Below the pieces are notes generated by a model. The model saw only the letters and a program-made list of their open reading frames with translations. It had not been told where the DNA came from and ran no database searches. Source: Bdellovibrio bacteriovorus str. Tiberius (lineage in GTDB: Bacteria; Bdellovibrionota; Bdellovibrionia; Bdellovibrionales; Bdellovibrionaceae). From it: DNA of 64,000 bases. The position numbers and the translations under genes were made by a program. Positions 53,913-62,698 of this stretch are shown piece by piece. Location: NCBI RefSeq assembly GCF_000317895.1, contig NC_019567.1:3224001-3288000 (forward strand), given 5' to 3'. The number at the start of each line of letters is the position of its first letter. Within the stretch, counting starts at the first letter, position 1.

Positions 53913-54269
53913 AATTTTTTGTTCTCCGAAGGTACCTTATAGCAAACCTCATACCGAACATGTCTCGCTTTGGGAACTTCTAGATTGCATTTGAGCCCTT
54001 GAAAGCCGCCCTAAAACGTCAATTTGGCACCGCTGACCAAAAAGTGATCACTTTGAGACAACAGTCCACTCGCATCTGTTTGGCGACATTTCCTCTCTGT
54101 AATCCGAGCCACGACGAACGGTGTACGCTCATAAACTCGCGGAGCACAAAATAAAAACTGTGGCTCCTAAGATCCCTCAATTTATCTTGAGCACTTCTTA
54201 ACAGATTCCGAAAAGTATTATGAAACTAGACGTAAAAACCTCGTAAAAGGCACGTAAAAGGTACTGTAT
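53913..54269 (+). promoter_or_regulatory. Intergenic region with TTTGAGACA element and three 11-bp tandem repeats
   Basis: About 355 bases between operon B (minus) and the NHL lipoprotein (plus). CTTTGAGACA is at 54051-54060. Three direct repeats beginning CGTAAAA start at 54231, 54242 and 54253, exactly 11 bases apart. The last covers the AAAAGG ribosome binding site before ATG 54270. No small gene is seen. Confidence 0.5.
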
Positions 54270-56111
54270 ATGTTCAAGAAATTTTCAACCACGTTCACAC
54301 TGATGGCCTTTGTCCTAACAACATCGGCTTGTACTATGAGCCTGGATCGCTTTGGCGAGATCATTTCTCCATCCACAGGCGATGATGATCAAACTCCAAA
54401 TGTGACCGTGATCAAAGGAAAATTCCCACTGGGACAACCAGCGTTTAATCTGCAGCACAAGTCATTTTTAAGCGCAGCCCCTGGAAACAAATTTGTCTCT
54501 GCTTCCTTGTTTGAACATCAAATCTATGTGGCCACCGCTGACGGGAAAATTCTAAAAAGCATCAACCTGCCTGCGGCCGCAAAATGGCCGGATGGTGAAA
54601 TCGTATCACTGGGTGTGGATTCAACGGGCTTGATTTATATTGGTCTTATCGAAAGAGACGGTGGAGGCAACCCGGTTCGCGAATACATTCAAAAGTACAA
54701 TCTTGATGGCGTTCCTCAAGGTATCTTTAAGGAATTTACCCAAGAAGGCGGCACACTCCCGTCTGCCCAGGACATTACCTTTGATTCCAGTGACAACGTG
54801 TATCTGGCTATGACCTATTTCTATCAGATCCGCAAATACAACAAAACAACGGGCGCACAAATGGCGGCTTACGGAGCCGGCACTTCCGGCAGTGCTGATG
54901 GCGAATTCTGGGGTAACGCCAAATTCACCCTTGATGCCACGGGGCACGTTTACGTTGTTGATAGCTGGTCAGATCGACTGCAAAAGTTCCTGCCCAACGG
55001 AAGCTTCGACAGCAAGATCACCTGGCCGACGCAAATCCTGCCGGTCCCACCAGCGACGGTTGCATACAGCAATGTTGGGAATCTGGCATTGCTATCCGAT
55101 GGAAACTTCCTGATCAGTCAAAGCGACAGTAACGGCTACCTTTTTGCATTTGATCCAACCGGAGCCTTGCTTTATATCACCGATGGCAGTGCGGGGGCCA
55201 CTCAGTTCACAAGCAGCCCCGTCGTCTTTGCTGAAGCTGGGAATGAAGTCTATGTCATGAACAGCAACACAACCCGAGTGTACAACAAATTCACGGGAGT
55301 TTTGGCCCGTAAATATGATCCGACTTTATCGAATGCACTGGGTGTGGCCCGCGATTCACAGGGCAACACTTATGTCAGCGACATGGGCGGCATCAAACGA
55401 TTTGATACCACCGGGTTCAATGACCTGTCCTTTGCCGCGGGCGCCATGATGTACGATATCGACATGGACAGCCAAGGCATCATTTACGGTGCGAACCTGC
55501 TTACTGGCAAGATCATGAAGTACAATCCAGATGGAACTTCCGCCGGCGAAATCACCCCGACTGGCACGGCGTATTTCCTGGATATCGTTCATGACAAAGA
55601 CCTTGATATCGACGTGATCTATCAAACTGATGCCGCCAACGGATTAATCAGAAAGCTGAACACTTCCGGTGTTGAACTGGGCACCCTGGGTGCTGGCAAC
55701 ATTATTTCTCCGATCAGTGTGGCAGCGACAGCCGACGGCGGCGTCGTCGTTTCCGATGCCGCCAACACCGGACCAGGTGCACCTTTCCGTGCACTGGTCA
55801 AAATCAATGCTGACAACACCGTTGCATGGACCATCTTGCCGGGTGCGGCGGGTAACCTCGCCACCATTTTCGGAATCGCCGAAGACACCGACGGCAGCAT
55901 CCTGGTAGCGGATGCTGGTGGTAACAAAGTAGTCCGCTTCTCTGCGGCCGGGGCACACATGACCACCTATGGTCAGGCTGGTGCGGCGGCAGGTGATTTC
56001 ACGATGCCCGTCGACATCATTCTGGATGCGGGCCGAAACTTCTATGTCTCGGAAGCTGGTAACAGCCGGGTGCAGAAGTTCAATTCCGCCGGCGTTGTGC
56101 AGGCAGAATAA
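54270..56111 (+). CDS. NHL-repeat beta-propeller lipoprotein
   Basis: A 613-residue lipoprotein with lipobox TSAC (Cys near 21). The mature chain is built from NHL/SMP-30-like blade repeats (FTLDATGHVYVVDSWSDRLQKF, IILDAGRNFYVSEAGNSRVQKF), forming one or more six-bladed propellers from about residue 60 to the end. Such proteins bind partners or sense ligands at the envelope. The gene is isolated between operons B and C, and its RBS is overlapped by 11-bp tandem repeats. Confidence 0.82.
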   Translation: MFKKFSTTFTLMAFVLTTSACTMSLDRFGEIISPSTGDDDQTPNVTVIKGKFPLGQPAFNLQHKSFLSAAPGNKFVSASLFEHQIYVATADGKILKSINLPAAAKWPDGEIVSLGVDSTGLIYIGLIERDGGGNPVREYIQKYNLDGVPQGIFKEFTQEGGTLPSAQDITFDSSDNVYLAMTYFYQIRKYNKTTGAQMAAYGAGTSGSADGEFWGNAKFTLDATGHVYVVDSWSDRLQKFLPNGSFDSKITWPTQILPVPPATVAYSNVGNLALLSDGNFLISQSDSNGYLFAFDPTGALLYITDGSAGATQFTSSPVVFAEAGNEVYVMNSNTTRVYNKFTGVLARKYDPTLSNALGVARDSQGNTYVSDMGGIKRFDTTGFNDLSFAAGAMMYDIDMDSQGIIYGANLLTGKIMKYNPDGTSAGEITPTGTAYFLDIVHDKDLDIDVIYQTDAANGLIRKLNTSGVELGTLGAGNIISPISVAATADGGVVVSDAANTGPGAPFRALVKINADNTVAWTILPGAAGNLATIFGIAEDTDGSILVADAGGNKVVRFSAAGAHMTTYGQAGAAAGDFTMPVDIILDAGRNFYVSEAGNSRVQKFNSAGVVQAE

Positions 56112-56145
56112 AAAAAGCGGCCTAAAAAGCCGCTTTTTTCGTTTT
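56112..56145. terminator. Bidirectional intrinsic terminator
   Basis: AAAAGCGGC / GCCGCTTTT stem (about 56114-56122 / 56130-56138), seven-base loop and T-run. It separates convergent genes. Confidence 0.9.
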
Positions 56146-57352
56146 ATGTGGAACGCAAAAGTTCCGGGATGGATTTCTTCAAAAGCTTTCGGACCGGCCA
56201 CAAACTTGCCACCACCGTGGCGATCATCGGCAGCAGTAACGCCTGCAGATAGTGGCTGGGCTGAATATCCAGGAACACAAAGAACTGTCGTGTGATCCCC
56301 GGAGCCGGAGGCATCGGAATCCCCTGACGAAGCAGGGTTGCATCCACCAGGATCGCAATGCAAATCCCCAGGAATCCACCCAGCACACCCAGCAAACTGT
56401 TTTCAATCATCAGGATCTTAAACAGACGGCTGCGTTTTTCCCCGTTCGCCCGCAATGCCCCCATCTCGCCCGCTCTTTCCAGCAAGCCAGTGGAAATCAC
56501 ATTAAAGATCCCCATCGCCACAATCACCAGAATGATCGAACGGATGAACGAAAACTGTGCATTCAGGAAGTCCACAGAGTTCTGATAATAGTTCTTGTCC
56601 AGAATCTCGAATGGCACCGCTTCCAGGGACGGATTGGCTTTGCGCAAATCTGCATCAACAGCCTTCCACGCTTCCACGCCTTTCGTTGCCAGCGAAAACA
56701 TCTCGACGCGAGTGGTATCAAGCAACGCTTGAGCCTGCTTCAGATCCACACGATAGAAGGAATCATCGATGACTTTCTTACCAGTGAAGAAGATCCCTGC
56801 CACCGTCAGATCCGCCCCGTTCAGCTGACCGTTCACGGTCTGAGTCAACAACGTCACCACATCGCCAGTTTTGGCGTCGATACTTTCTGCCAGACCTTTT
56901 CCAAGAATGATCTGATCCTGACCCTGCAGATCGTGGCCTTCGATAAAGTTCATCTCGGTAAAGAACTTGTTTTCTCGCTCGGGAATCACGCCCTCGCCTT
57001 TACCGCCCAGGGTGATGCCACCTTTAACGATAAAGGAATAAAAAGACACGCGCGGGAAGACTTCGGTCACGGACGCAGAACTGCGAATCTGTTTTTCGAT
57101 TTCATCCGCATTTTCAAACCACAGCTTCCACGGGGTTTCGTGAACTTTGCCGAAATAGTTCTGCGGGAATACCTGGCCGTAACCGTAGTAACCGTGAATA
57201 ACGTTTTCACGGTACTGGTTCATCACACCCGTGTTAAAGCCCTGATAGATCAACAAACCTGCAGCCCCCAAAGCCACCGTACACAAGCTGGCCCAGGTGC
57301 GACGAGGATTTCTGAACAGATTGCGCCAGGAGATTTTCAACAGTTCCAACAT
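56144..57352 (-). CDS. ABC transporter permease, FtsX/LolE-MacB type (operon C, last gene)
   Basis: A 402-residue permease of the MacB/LolCE family. One N-terminal membrane helix (near 20-40), a large periplasmic domain (about 45-280) and three C-terminal helices are visible (IRSIILVIVAMGIFNV, LLGVLGGFLGICIAIL, ALLLPMIATVVASLW). RAGEMGALRANGEKRS is the typical coupling helix. Such permeases extract lipoproteins or drive export with a LolD-type ATPase. The ATPase gene is immediately upstream and shares one base. Confidence 0.88.
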   Translation of the reverse strand: MLELLKISWRNLFRNPRRTWASLCTVALGAAGLLIYQGFNTGVMNQYRENVIHGYYGYGQVFPQNYFGKVHETPWKLWFENADEIEKQIRSSASVTEVFPRVSFYSFIVKGGITLGGKGEGVIPERENKFFTEMNFIEGHDLQGQDQIILGKGLAESIDAKTGDVVTLLTQTVNGQLNGADLTVAGIFFTGKKVIDDSFYRVDLKQAQALLDTTRVEMFSLATKGVEAWKAVDADLRKANPSLEAVPFEILDKNYYQNSVDFLNAQFSFIRSIILVIVAMGIFNVISTGLLERAGEMGALRANGEKRSRLFKILMIENSLLGVLGGFLGICIAILVDATLLRQGIPMPPAPGITRQFFVFLDIQPSHYLQALLLPMIATVVASLWPVRKLLKKSIPELLRST

Positions 57353-58047
57353 TATTTATCCCCCTGGCTTTTCGTGTTGTCGATCATGCCGTCTTTCATG
57401 CGATACACGGATTTGGCAAAACTCACCAGATGCGAATCGTGAGTCGAGAAAATGAAGCTGGTGTTTTCAGACTTCTGCAGTTCTTTGAATGCGTTGATGG
57501 TTTTTTCCGCCGTCACCGAATCCAGATTCGCCGTCGGCTCATCGGCCAGAACCACCGCAGGCTTTTTTGCAATCGCGCGGGCAATGGCCACACGCTGGCG
57601 TTGACCACCGGAAAGCTCTAGCGGCTTTTTCTTGGCGTGATCGGCAAGACCCAATAAGTCCAAAGTCTCCATCGCCACTTTGTGGGCGTTGGCGTGGTTG
57701 TAACCCAAAGAAGGCAGGAAGTAGGACGTGTTTTCAAGTACGGTCAAAGTGGGAATCAGATAGAATGACTGGAAGATGAATCCAACCTTGTGCAGACGCA
57801 CGTTTTCTTTTTCAGACTCTGGCAGATGAGTGACATCTTCACCGGCAAATTCCAAATGCCCATTGCTTGGAGTATCAATCAAACCCAAAAGATTCAGCAA
57901 CGTGGTTTTACCGGTTCCACTCGGACCCACGATGCAGGTGAAACAGCCTTTTTCCAGTTCCAGATCAATACCTTTCAGAACCGGCACTTGTTTGCCGTTC
58001 CAAAGGTATGAATATTCCAGGCCCTTAAGACGATACAGAGCACTCAT
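57352..58047 (-). CDS. ABC transporter ATPase, LolD/MacB type (operon C)
   Basis: A 231-residue ABC ATPase: Walker A GPSGTGKTTLLN (about 42-53), signature LSGGQRQRVAIARA, Walker B VVLADEPTANLD and switch STHD. It powers the 402-residue permease, whose gene overlaps its stop by one base. A good GGAGT ribosome binding site is present. LolD- and MacB-type ATPases cannot be told apart from this sequence alone. Confidence 0.93.
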   Translation of the reverse strand: MSALYRLKGLEYSYLWNGKQVPVLKGIDLELEKGCFTCIVGPSGTGKTTLLNLLGLIDTPSNGHLEFAGEDVTHLPESEKENVRLHKVGFIFQSFYLIPTLTVLENTSYFLPSLGYNHANAHKVAMETLDLLGLADHAKKKPLELSGGQRQRVAIARAIAKKPAVVLADEPTANLDSVTAEKTINAFKELQKSENTSFIFSTHDSHLVSFAKSVYRMKDGMIDNTKSQGDK

Positions 58048-58065
58048 GTTGCTGACTCCTTGAAG

Positions 58066-58821
58066 TTAAAGATAGAAGCGGAAGCCGATGGCGATAAAGG
58101 CGCCGGACAGATTCAAGTCACGCTGCTCGCCTGCGGCCGTGGTGACTTTGTCACCGCTGTTCACCGGACCTTTGAAAGTGGTGACAGATTTGGTGTATTC
58201 CAGATTCTCGATATTCAGCTGACGGTATCCCATTTCCACAACAATGGTGGTGGTGTCGGTCAAAAGACCTTCATATCCCAACGAAGCATTCAGCAAAGTG
58301 CCAGAACCTTTGGCTTCAACATCATGATTGGAAACACCGGGGAAGGCTGTTTGCCCGTCTGTTGTCAGAGTGTAGCTGTTCTTCATGGTCACGCTGGCAG
58401 CACCCACACCCAAAGCCACAAAGGACCGCGATCGTGCATTGCTTTGCAAATTGAATTCAACACCCAGCTTTGGAGCATAACCCAGAATCTGGCTGTCGGC
58501 GGTGTACAGCTCGGTTTCAGAAGCGTTGGTCGCCGAAGAGCCTTCAATAGCGCTGGGTCTGATGATCTCAAGACCGAAACGCAAGCTCATATACTGGCGC
58601 GTGTACAGGAAGCCGAACTCGCCACTGTAGTTGTATCCGGAACCACCACTGTAACTCAACCCCGTGGCTTCACCATCGAAGGCCCCGGTGCCAATCGCGG
58701 AAGGCCCCGCCGACACATCAAAGTAAGCGGCGAAGGTTTCATTGTTGATATTAAAAACGCGGGCCTGCGCCGAAGTTGCAGAAATCAGCAGTGCCGCAAA
58801 AAGAAGTCCCCGCACGATCAC
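58066..58821 (-). CDS. Outer-membrane barrel-like protein (operon C)
   Basis: A 251-residue exported protein with signal peptide ending AQA. The mature chain is beta-rich (GEFGFLYTRQYMSLRFGLEII, LLNASLGYEGLL, TTIVVEMGYRQLNI) and ends in AIGFRFYL. The start is GTG 58821, supported by GGAG at 58827-58830, a non-ATG start. It begins just after the AMIN-like gene's stop and precedes the ABC ATPase gene by 18 bases. Confidence 0.72.
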   Translation of the reverse strand: MIVRGLLFAALLISATSAQARVFNINNETFAAYFDVSAGPSAIGTGAFDGEATGLSYSGGSGYNYSGEFGFLYTRQYMSLRFGLEIIRPSAIEGSSATNASETELYTADSQILGYAPKLGVEFNLQSNARSRSFVALGVGAASVTMKNSYTLTTDGQTAFPGVSNHDVEAKGSGTLLNASLGYEGLLTDTTTIVVEMGYRQLNIENLEYTKSVTTFKGPVNSGDKVTTAAGEQRDLNLSGAFIAIGFRFYL

Positions 58822-58823
58822 GA

Positions 58824-59339
58824 CTACTCCGTGATCAGGTCAATAACGACCTTGCTGGTGCTTTTTTTGCCAGCAACCTGATAGACGCGAACCTTGGTGT
58901 TCTTTTTCAGATCCAGAGTCAGATTCAAAGAGCTGTCGACAGGATCCAGACTCATGTTGGTCTTCACCACCGCCATCGAACCTTTCAGTCGGTCTGTCAG
59001 ACGCTTTTGATCGATATTGGCATTCGGCATCTGAGCAAAGTCCACCACCAGACGCTGAGGATTTTTCTTCAGCTCTGCATAGTAGTAACCGGGCCAGCCG
59101 CGCAGCATGCCGCCGTTGATATCACCGACATCAATCACGATACGCTCGACTTTTTTACCCGCATCCGCAGTACGGCGAACGTCCATCAAGGTGAAGCCGG
59201 TTCCGGCAAGACCACCGAAACTGACACCTTCACCAGAAAGAATTTTGGAGGCAGCAGGTTTGCTTTGTTGTTTGGAGATTGCGCCTTGAGCAGGCAAAGC
59301 CAATAGAGCGGCCAATACACATCCAATGTACTTCATCAT
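58824..59339 (-). CDS. AMIN-like domain protein (operon C, first gene)
   Basis: A 171-residue exported protein with a signal peptide (ALPAQG site). The mature part has VERIVIDVGDI, YYAELKKNPQRLVVDF and KKNTKVRVYQVAGKKSTSKVVIDL, characteristic of AMIN-type domains that bind peptidoglycan or the cell envelope. ATG 59339 (or 59336) lies behind AAGGAG; the ORF starting at 59402 lacks a signal peptide. It is the first gene of operon C and could anchor the ABC system to the wall. Confidence 0.7.
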   Translation of the reverse strand: MMKYIGCVLAALLALPAQGAISKQQSKPAASKILSGEGVSFGGLAGTGFTLMDVRRTADAGKKVERIVIDVGDINGGMLRGWPGYYYAELKKNPQRLVVDFAQMPNANIDQKRLTDRLKGSMAVVKTNMSLDPVDSSLNLTLDLKKNTKVRVYQVAGKKSTSKVVIDLITE

Positions 59340-59595
59340 GATCGACTCCTTTCGAACACATCCCTTAAGCCTAAAGGGGAACACCCCTTCTGCCAACCCC
59401 AAATCCCCTTTTTTACCCTGTCCCGCCCCGTCTCAAACCAGGAACCTTTCGCGGCGCAGGGTGACGCTTTTGGGCCCCATTTTTGTAAAAAGGGGGGCTG
59501 AGGTCGAATATATAGGGGCTGAATAGATTCTCACAAGGCACAGAACTTGGATCCCTAGGCATTGTTGAAAGATTTTTTAACTTTGGGAGTGCTTT
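59340..59595. other. Divergent intergenic region
   Basis: Upstream of both operon C (minus) and the 59596 lipoprotein (plus). GTCTCAAA at 59430-59437 is the reverse of the TTTGAGAC word. No further assignable element or gene is seen. Confidence 0.4.
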
Positions 59596-60183
59596 ATGAA
59601 AAAGCTCATAACAATGGTTCTGACTGTATTTGCGCTGGCAGCCTGTCAGCCGGGAAATGACGGCGGTGGCAACAACACCGTAACCAACCCTGGTCAGATC
59701 GCGACCACACCACTGCAGCTTCCGTGTATCAACGGAACGGCTTACTGTAACAACGGTGCCTACGCCAACTATCAGGGTTGGATGCCTTATCCAGGCATGT
59801 ACAACTATGCTTACAACTATTCGAACATCTTTGCCCAGCAAGGGTTCTGTGGTTGCCCGAGTGGTTACCTGCCAACTTACAACGGCACATTTGGTTTGGG
59901 CTGCGTTCAGCAACAGCTGATCATGCCTTACTGGAATGATTATTTCTTCTGGTCTTACGGATACGGCTGGGGCTTCGGCTACATGTCCATTCCGTCAGCT
60001 CCGCAGATGACGATCAATCATCCGCAGTATTCAAACATTCCAACGAATTCTAACAGCTTCTCCAGCTGCTCTCAGACCCTCACTCAGAGCTGTGTTTTGA
60101 GCCAAGGGAACACTTGCGGTGTCGGGGCGACATGCCGCCAAGTTCTGTCCGGTTCGAATCTTGGAGTTTGTGTTAAAAACTAG
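59596..60183 (+). CDS. Tyr/Asn- and Cys-rich lipoprotein
   Basis: A 195-residue lipoprotein with lipobox LAAC (Cys near 17). The mature part is rich in Tyr, Asn, Gly and Cys (INGTAYCNNGAYANYQGW, FCGCPSGYLP, LGCVQQ, SSCSQT, QSCVLS, NTCGVGATC). The spaced Cys suggest a disulfide-rich surface module. GGGAGTG precedes ATG. An intrinsic terminator follows. Confidence 0.75.
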   Translation: MKKLITMVLTVFALAACQPGNDGGGNNTVTNPGQIATTPLQLPCINGTAYCNNGAYANYQGWMPYPGMYNYAYNYSNIFAQQGFCGCPSGYLPTYNGTFGLGCVQQQLIMPYWNDYFFWSYGYGWGFGYMSIPSAPQMTINHPQYSNIPTNSNSFSSCSQTLTQSCVLSQGNTCGVGATCRQVLSGSNLGVCVKN

Positions 60184-60235
60184 AGAGGCGCGGCACTTCT
60201 CGACCGTTTTGACGGACTAATATGCCGCATCAAAC

Positions 60236-60270
60236 GCCCCCTTTGGAATAACCACCAAAGGGGGCTTTCT
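60236..60270 (+). terminator. Intrinsic terminator after the Tyr/Cys-rich lipoprotein
   Basis: GCCCCCTTTGG (60236-60246) pairs with CCAAAGGGGGC (60255-60265), then TTTCT. Confidence 0.85.
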
Positions 60271-60300
60271 ATTTCTGCCTGGCCTTGCTTCGGGGGCGGC

Positions 60301-60421
60301 GGCCTTGGGAGGGGGAGGGTCCCTTAACTGGGGCACGGGCTCCTGCCCTCTGCCGGCCTTTCGCTTCGCGACCATCCTGGGCCGGAGGCCCCTGTTAAGG
60401 GACCCTCCCCCTCCCAAGGCC
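60301..60421. repeat. Perfect 28-bp inverted repeat with GC-rich 65-base loop
   Basis: Arms at 60301-60328 and 60394-60421 are exact reverse complements, with five further pairs after one mismatch (60330-60334 and 60388-60392). The loop has its own CCGGCC/GGCCGG stem. Each arm contains GGGAGGGGGAGGG, able to form G-quadruplexes on opposite strands. No gene is inside. It may be a transcription block, a recombination or replication structure, or a repeat element. Confidence 0.9.
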
Positions 60422-60658
60422 TCTTTCCCGGCATGTCCAAACGGAAAGAGAAAACCCCCTTTTTCTTTTCACCCGCCCAAACGCTGGGTCTTGCTGCCTG
60501 TGTGGTTTTCAAGGAAAATTTGGTTTTAAAAGTGCTGTCATTTGACCCGTCTGGTGGCGTCGGGTTGAGTCATTTTTTTATCCGGGTTTTTCGCTTTATT
60601 TCAGGGCTTTTTCATGGAAGAACGGAAGGGTGTTTTTCACTCTATTTCGGAGGTTCCT

Positions 60659-62698
60659 ATGAATACGACCAATCCTCTTTTGCAACCCTTCAAAAACAAA
60701 GATCAGGCTGTGCCTTTTGATCTGATCAAAGTTGAGCACTATGTGCCGGCGGTTGAAGAAGCCATCAAGATGGCAAAAGAAAATGTGGCTAAGATCAAAG
60801 CCAATCCGGCGGTTCCGGATTTTGAAAATACGATTGTGGCTTTGGAAGCGGCCAGCGTTCATGCTGATCAGATTTCCACGATCTATTCCAACCTGGAAGT
60901 GGCTCATGCGGATGAAGCGCTTCAGGCTTTGGCTAAAGATATCTACCCGATGCTGACGGCGTTGAGCTCTGACATCTCTTTGGATGCTGAGATCTTTGCG
61001 CGTGTGAAAGCGGTTTACGACAAACGTGCATCTTTGAATCTGAATCTGGAACAAACTCGCCTGCTGGAAAAGACTTACCTGTCTTTCACCCGCAACGGGG
61101 CTTTGCTGGAAGGTGCTGACAAGGAAACTCTTCGTCAGATCGATCAGGAGCTTTCTGTTCTTGGTCCGAAATTCTCTGAGAATGTTTTGAAGGCGACCAA
61201 TTCTTTCGAAATGCTTTTGGATAAAAAAGAAGATGTTGATGGCTTGCCCGAGGGCACCCTTGAAGGTGCGGCGGCTTTGGCGAAATCCAAAGGTCATGAC
61301 GGCAAGTGGATGTTCAATCTGCAGATCCCTTCTTACCTTCCGTTCATGACTTATGCAAAAAACCGTGCGCTTCGTGAGAAAATGTGGAGAGCGTTTTCTT
61401 CCAAAGCCTTCAAAGGTGAATTCGACAATCAGACCAACGTTCTGAAAATTGTTGAGCTTCGTGACAAGCGCGCGAAAGTTTTAAAATTCACCACGCATGC
61501 TGATTTCGTATTGGCAGAGCGTATGGCGAAAAATCCAAAAACTGTTATGGACTTCCTGAACAAACTTCTGGCGGCTTCCAAGAATGCCGGCATGAAGGAC
61601 GTTCAAGAGCTGACAGAGTTCGCGGGCAAGCTGGATGGTCTGAAAGAGATCAAACCTTGGGACGTGGCTTATTATTCTGAAAAACTGAAAGAAGAGCGTT
61701 ACGCGTTCAACGAAGAGGACCTGCGTCCTTACTTCAAACTTGAAAACGTGGTTGAAGGTGTTTTTGCTCATGCGAAGAAACTTTACGGCCTGACTTTCAA
61801 GGAAAACAAGGAAATCCCGGTTTATCACCCGGAAGTGAAAGCTTACGAGATCTATGAAGATGCCTCCGGCAAATACATGGGTCTGTTCTACACGGATTAC
61901 TTCCCGCGCGAGACCAAAAAAGGCGGAGCTTGGATGACCCAGTTCCGTTCACAAGGTCTGATCGACGGCGAAATGAAACGCCCGCACGTCAGCATCGTGT
62001 GCAACTTCACGCAGCCGACTCCGACCAAGCCGTCACTTTTGACTTATGACGAAGTTCGCACTTTGTTCCATGAGTTCGGTCACGCTTTGCACGGCATGCT
62101 GTCTGAATGTACTTATCCTTCCCTGAGCGGCACCAACGTTTACTGGGACTTCGTGGAGCTTCCTTCCCAGATCATGGAAAACTGGGTTGGCGAAAAAGAG
62201 GGCCTGGATATCTTTGCCCGTCACTATGAAACCAACGAACCCATGCCGGCAGAGCTGATCGAAAAATTGAAACGCTCCCAGAAATTCCAGGCGGGTTACA
62301 TGTCCTGCCGTCAGATCCAGTTCGGTCTGATGGATATGGCTTGGCATTCCACCAATCCAGACACCATCAAGGACGTGGACGCATTTGAAGAGCTGGCAAC
62401 GGCCGAAACCCGTCTGTTCCCGAAAGTGGATGGCGCGAATTCCTCTTGCAGCTTCGGCCACATCTTTGCTGGTGGTTATTCTGCAGGTTATTACTCTTAC
62501 AAATGGGCCGAGGTTCTGGATGCGGATGCCTTTGAGTACTTCAAGGAAAAAGGCCTGTTCAATCAGGAAGTGGCCAAGAAGTTCAAAGACAACGTTCTAA
62601 GCCGTGGTGGCACCGAGCACCCGATGGATTTGTACAAGAAATTCCGCGGTCGTGAGCCGGATCCAAACGCTCTTTTGCGTCGTGATGGACTGATTTAA
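60659..62698 (+). CDS. M3 family oligopeptidase (PrlC/Dcp-like)
   Basis: A 679-residue zinc metallopeptidase of family M3, which cleaves oligopeptides in the cytoplasm. The zinc site is LFHEFGHALHGML (about 472) with the third ligand Glu in FVELPSQ. The C-terminal SFGHIFAGGYSAGYYSYKWAEVLDADAF and GREPDPNALLRRDGL are shared with oligopeptidase A. No signal peptide is present, so it probably finishes off imported peptides. ATG 60659 with GGAGG is preferred over 60614. The stop shares one base with the nadK start. Confidence 0.9.
   Translation: MNTTNPLLQPFKNKDQAVPFDLIKVEHYVPAVEEAIKMAKENVAKIKANPAVPDFENTIVALEAASVHADQISTIYSNLEVAHADEALQALAKDIYPMLTALSSDISLDAEIFARVKAVYDKRASLNLNLEQTRLLEKTYLSFTRNGALLEGADKETLRQIDQELSVLGPKFSENVLKATNSFEMLLDKKEDVDGLPEGTLEGAAALAKSKGHDGKWMFNLQIPSYLPFMTYAKNRALREKMWRAFSSKAFKGEFDNQTNVLKIVELRDKRAKVLKFTTHADFVLAERMAKNPKTVMDFLNKLLAASKNAGMKDVQELTEFAGKLDGLKEIKPWDVAYYSEKLKEERYAFNEEDLRPYFKLENVVEGVFAHAKKLYGLTFKENKEIPVYHPEVKAYEIYEDASGKYMGLFYTDYFPRETKKGGAWMTQFRSQGLIDGEMKRPHVSIVCNFTQPTPTKPSLLTYDEVRTLFHEFGHALHGMLSECTYPSLSGTNVYWDFVELPSQIMENWVGEKEGLDIFARHYETNEPMPAELIEKLKRSQKFQAGYMSCRQIQFGLMDMAWHSTNPDTIKDVDAFEELATAETRLFPKVDGANSSCSFGHIFAGGYSAGYYSYKWAEVLDADAFEYFKEKGLFNQEVAKKFKDNVLSRGGTEHPMDLYKKFRGREPDPNALLRRDGLI

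Larger units (their letters stand above)
60184..60658. other. 475-base gene-free region
   Basis: Holds the terminator at 60236-60270, then the giant inverted repeat (60301-60421), then an A/T-richer stretch with T-runs before the peptidase gene. Short ORFs here arise from the palindrome and are not believed. Confidence 0.7.

Noticed and set aside
60217-60529. Two short ORFs of opposite orientation with the same N-terminus
   Set aside because: Their similar N-termini are produced by the perfect inverted repeat, not by two genes.
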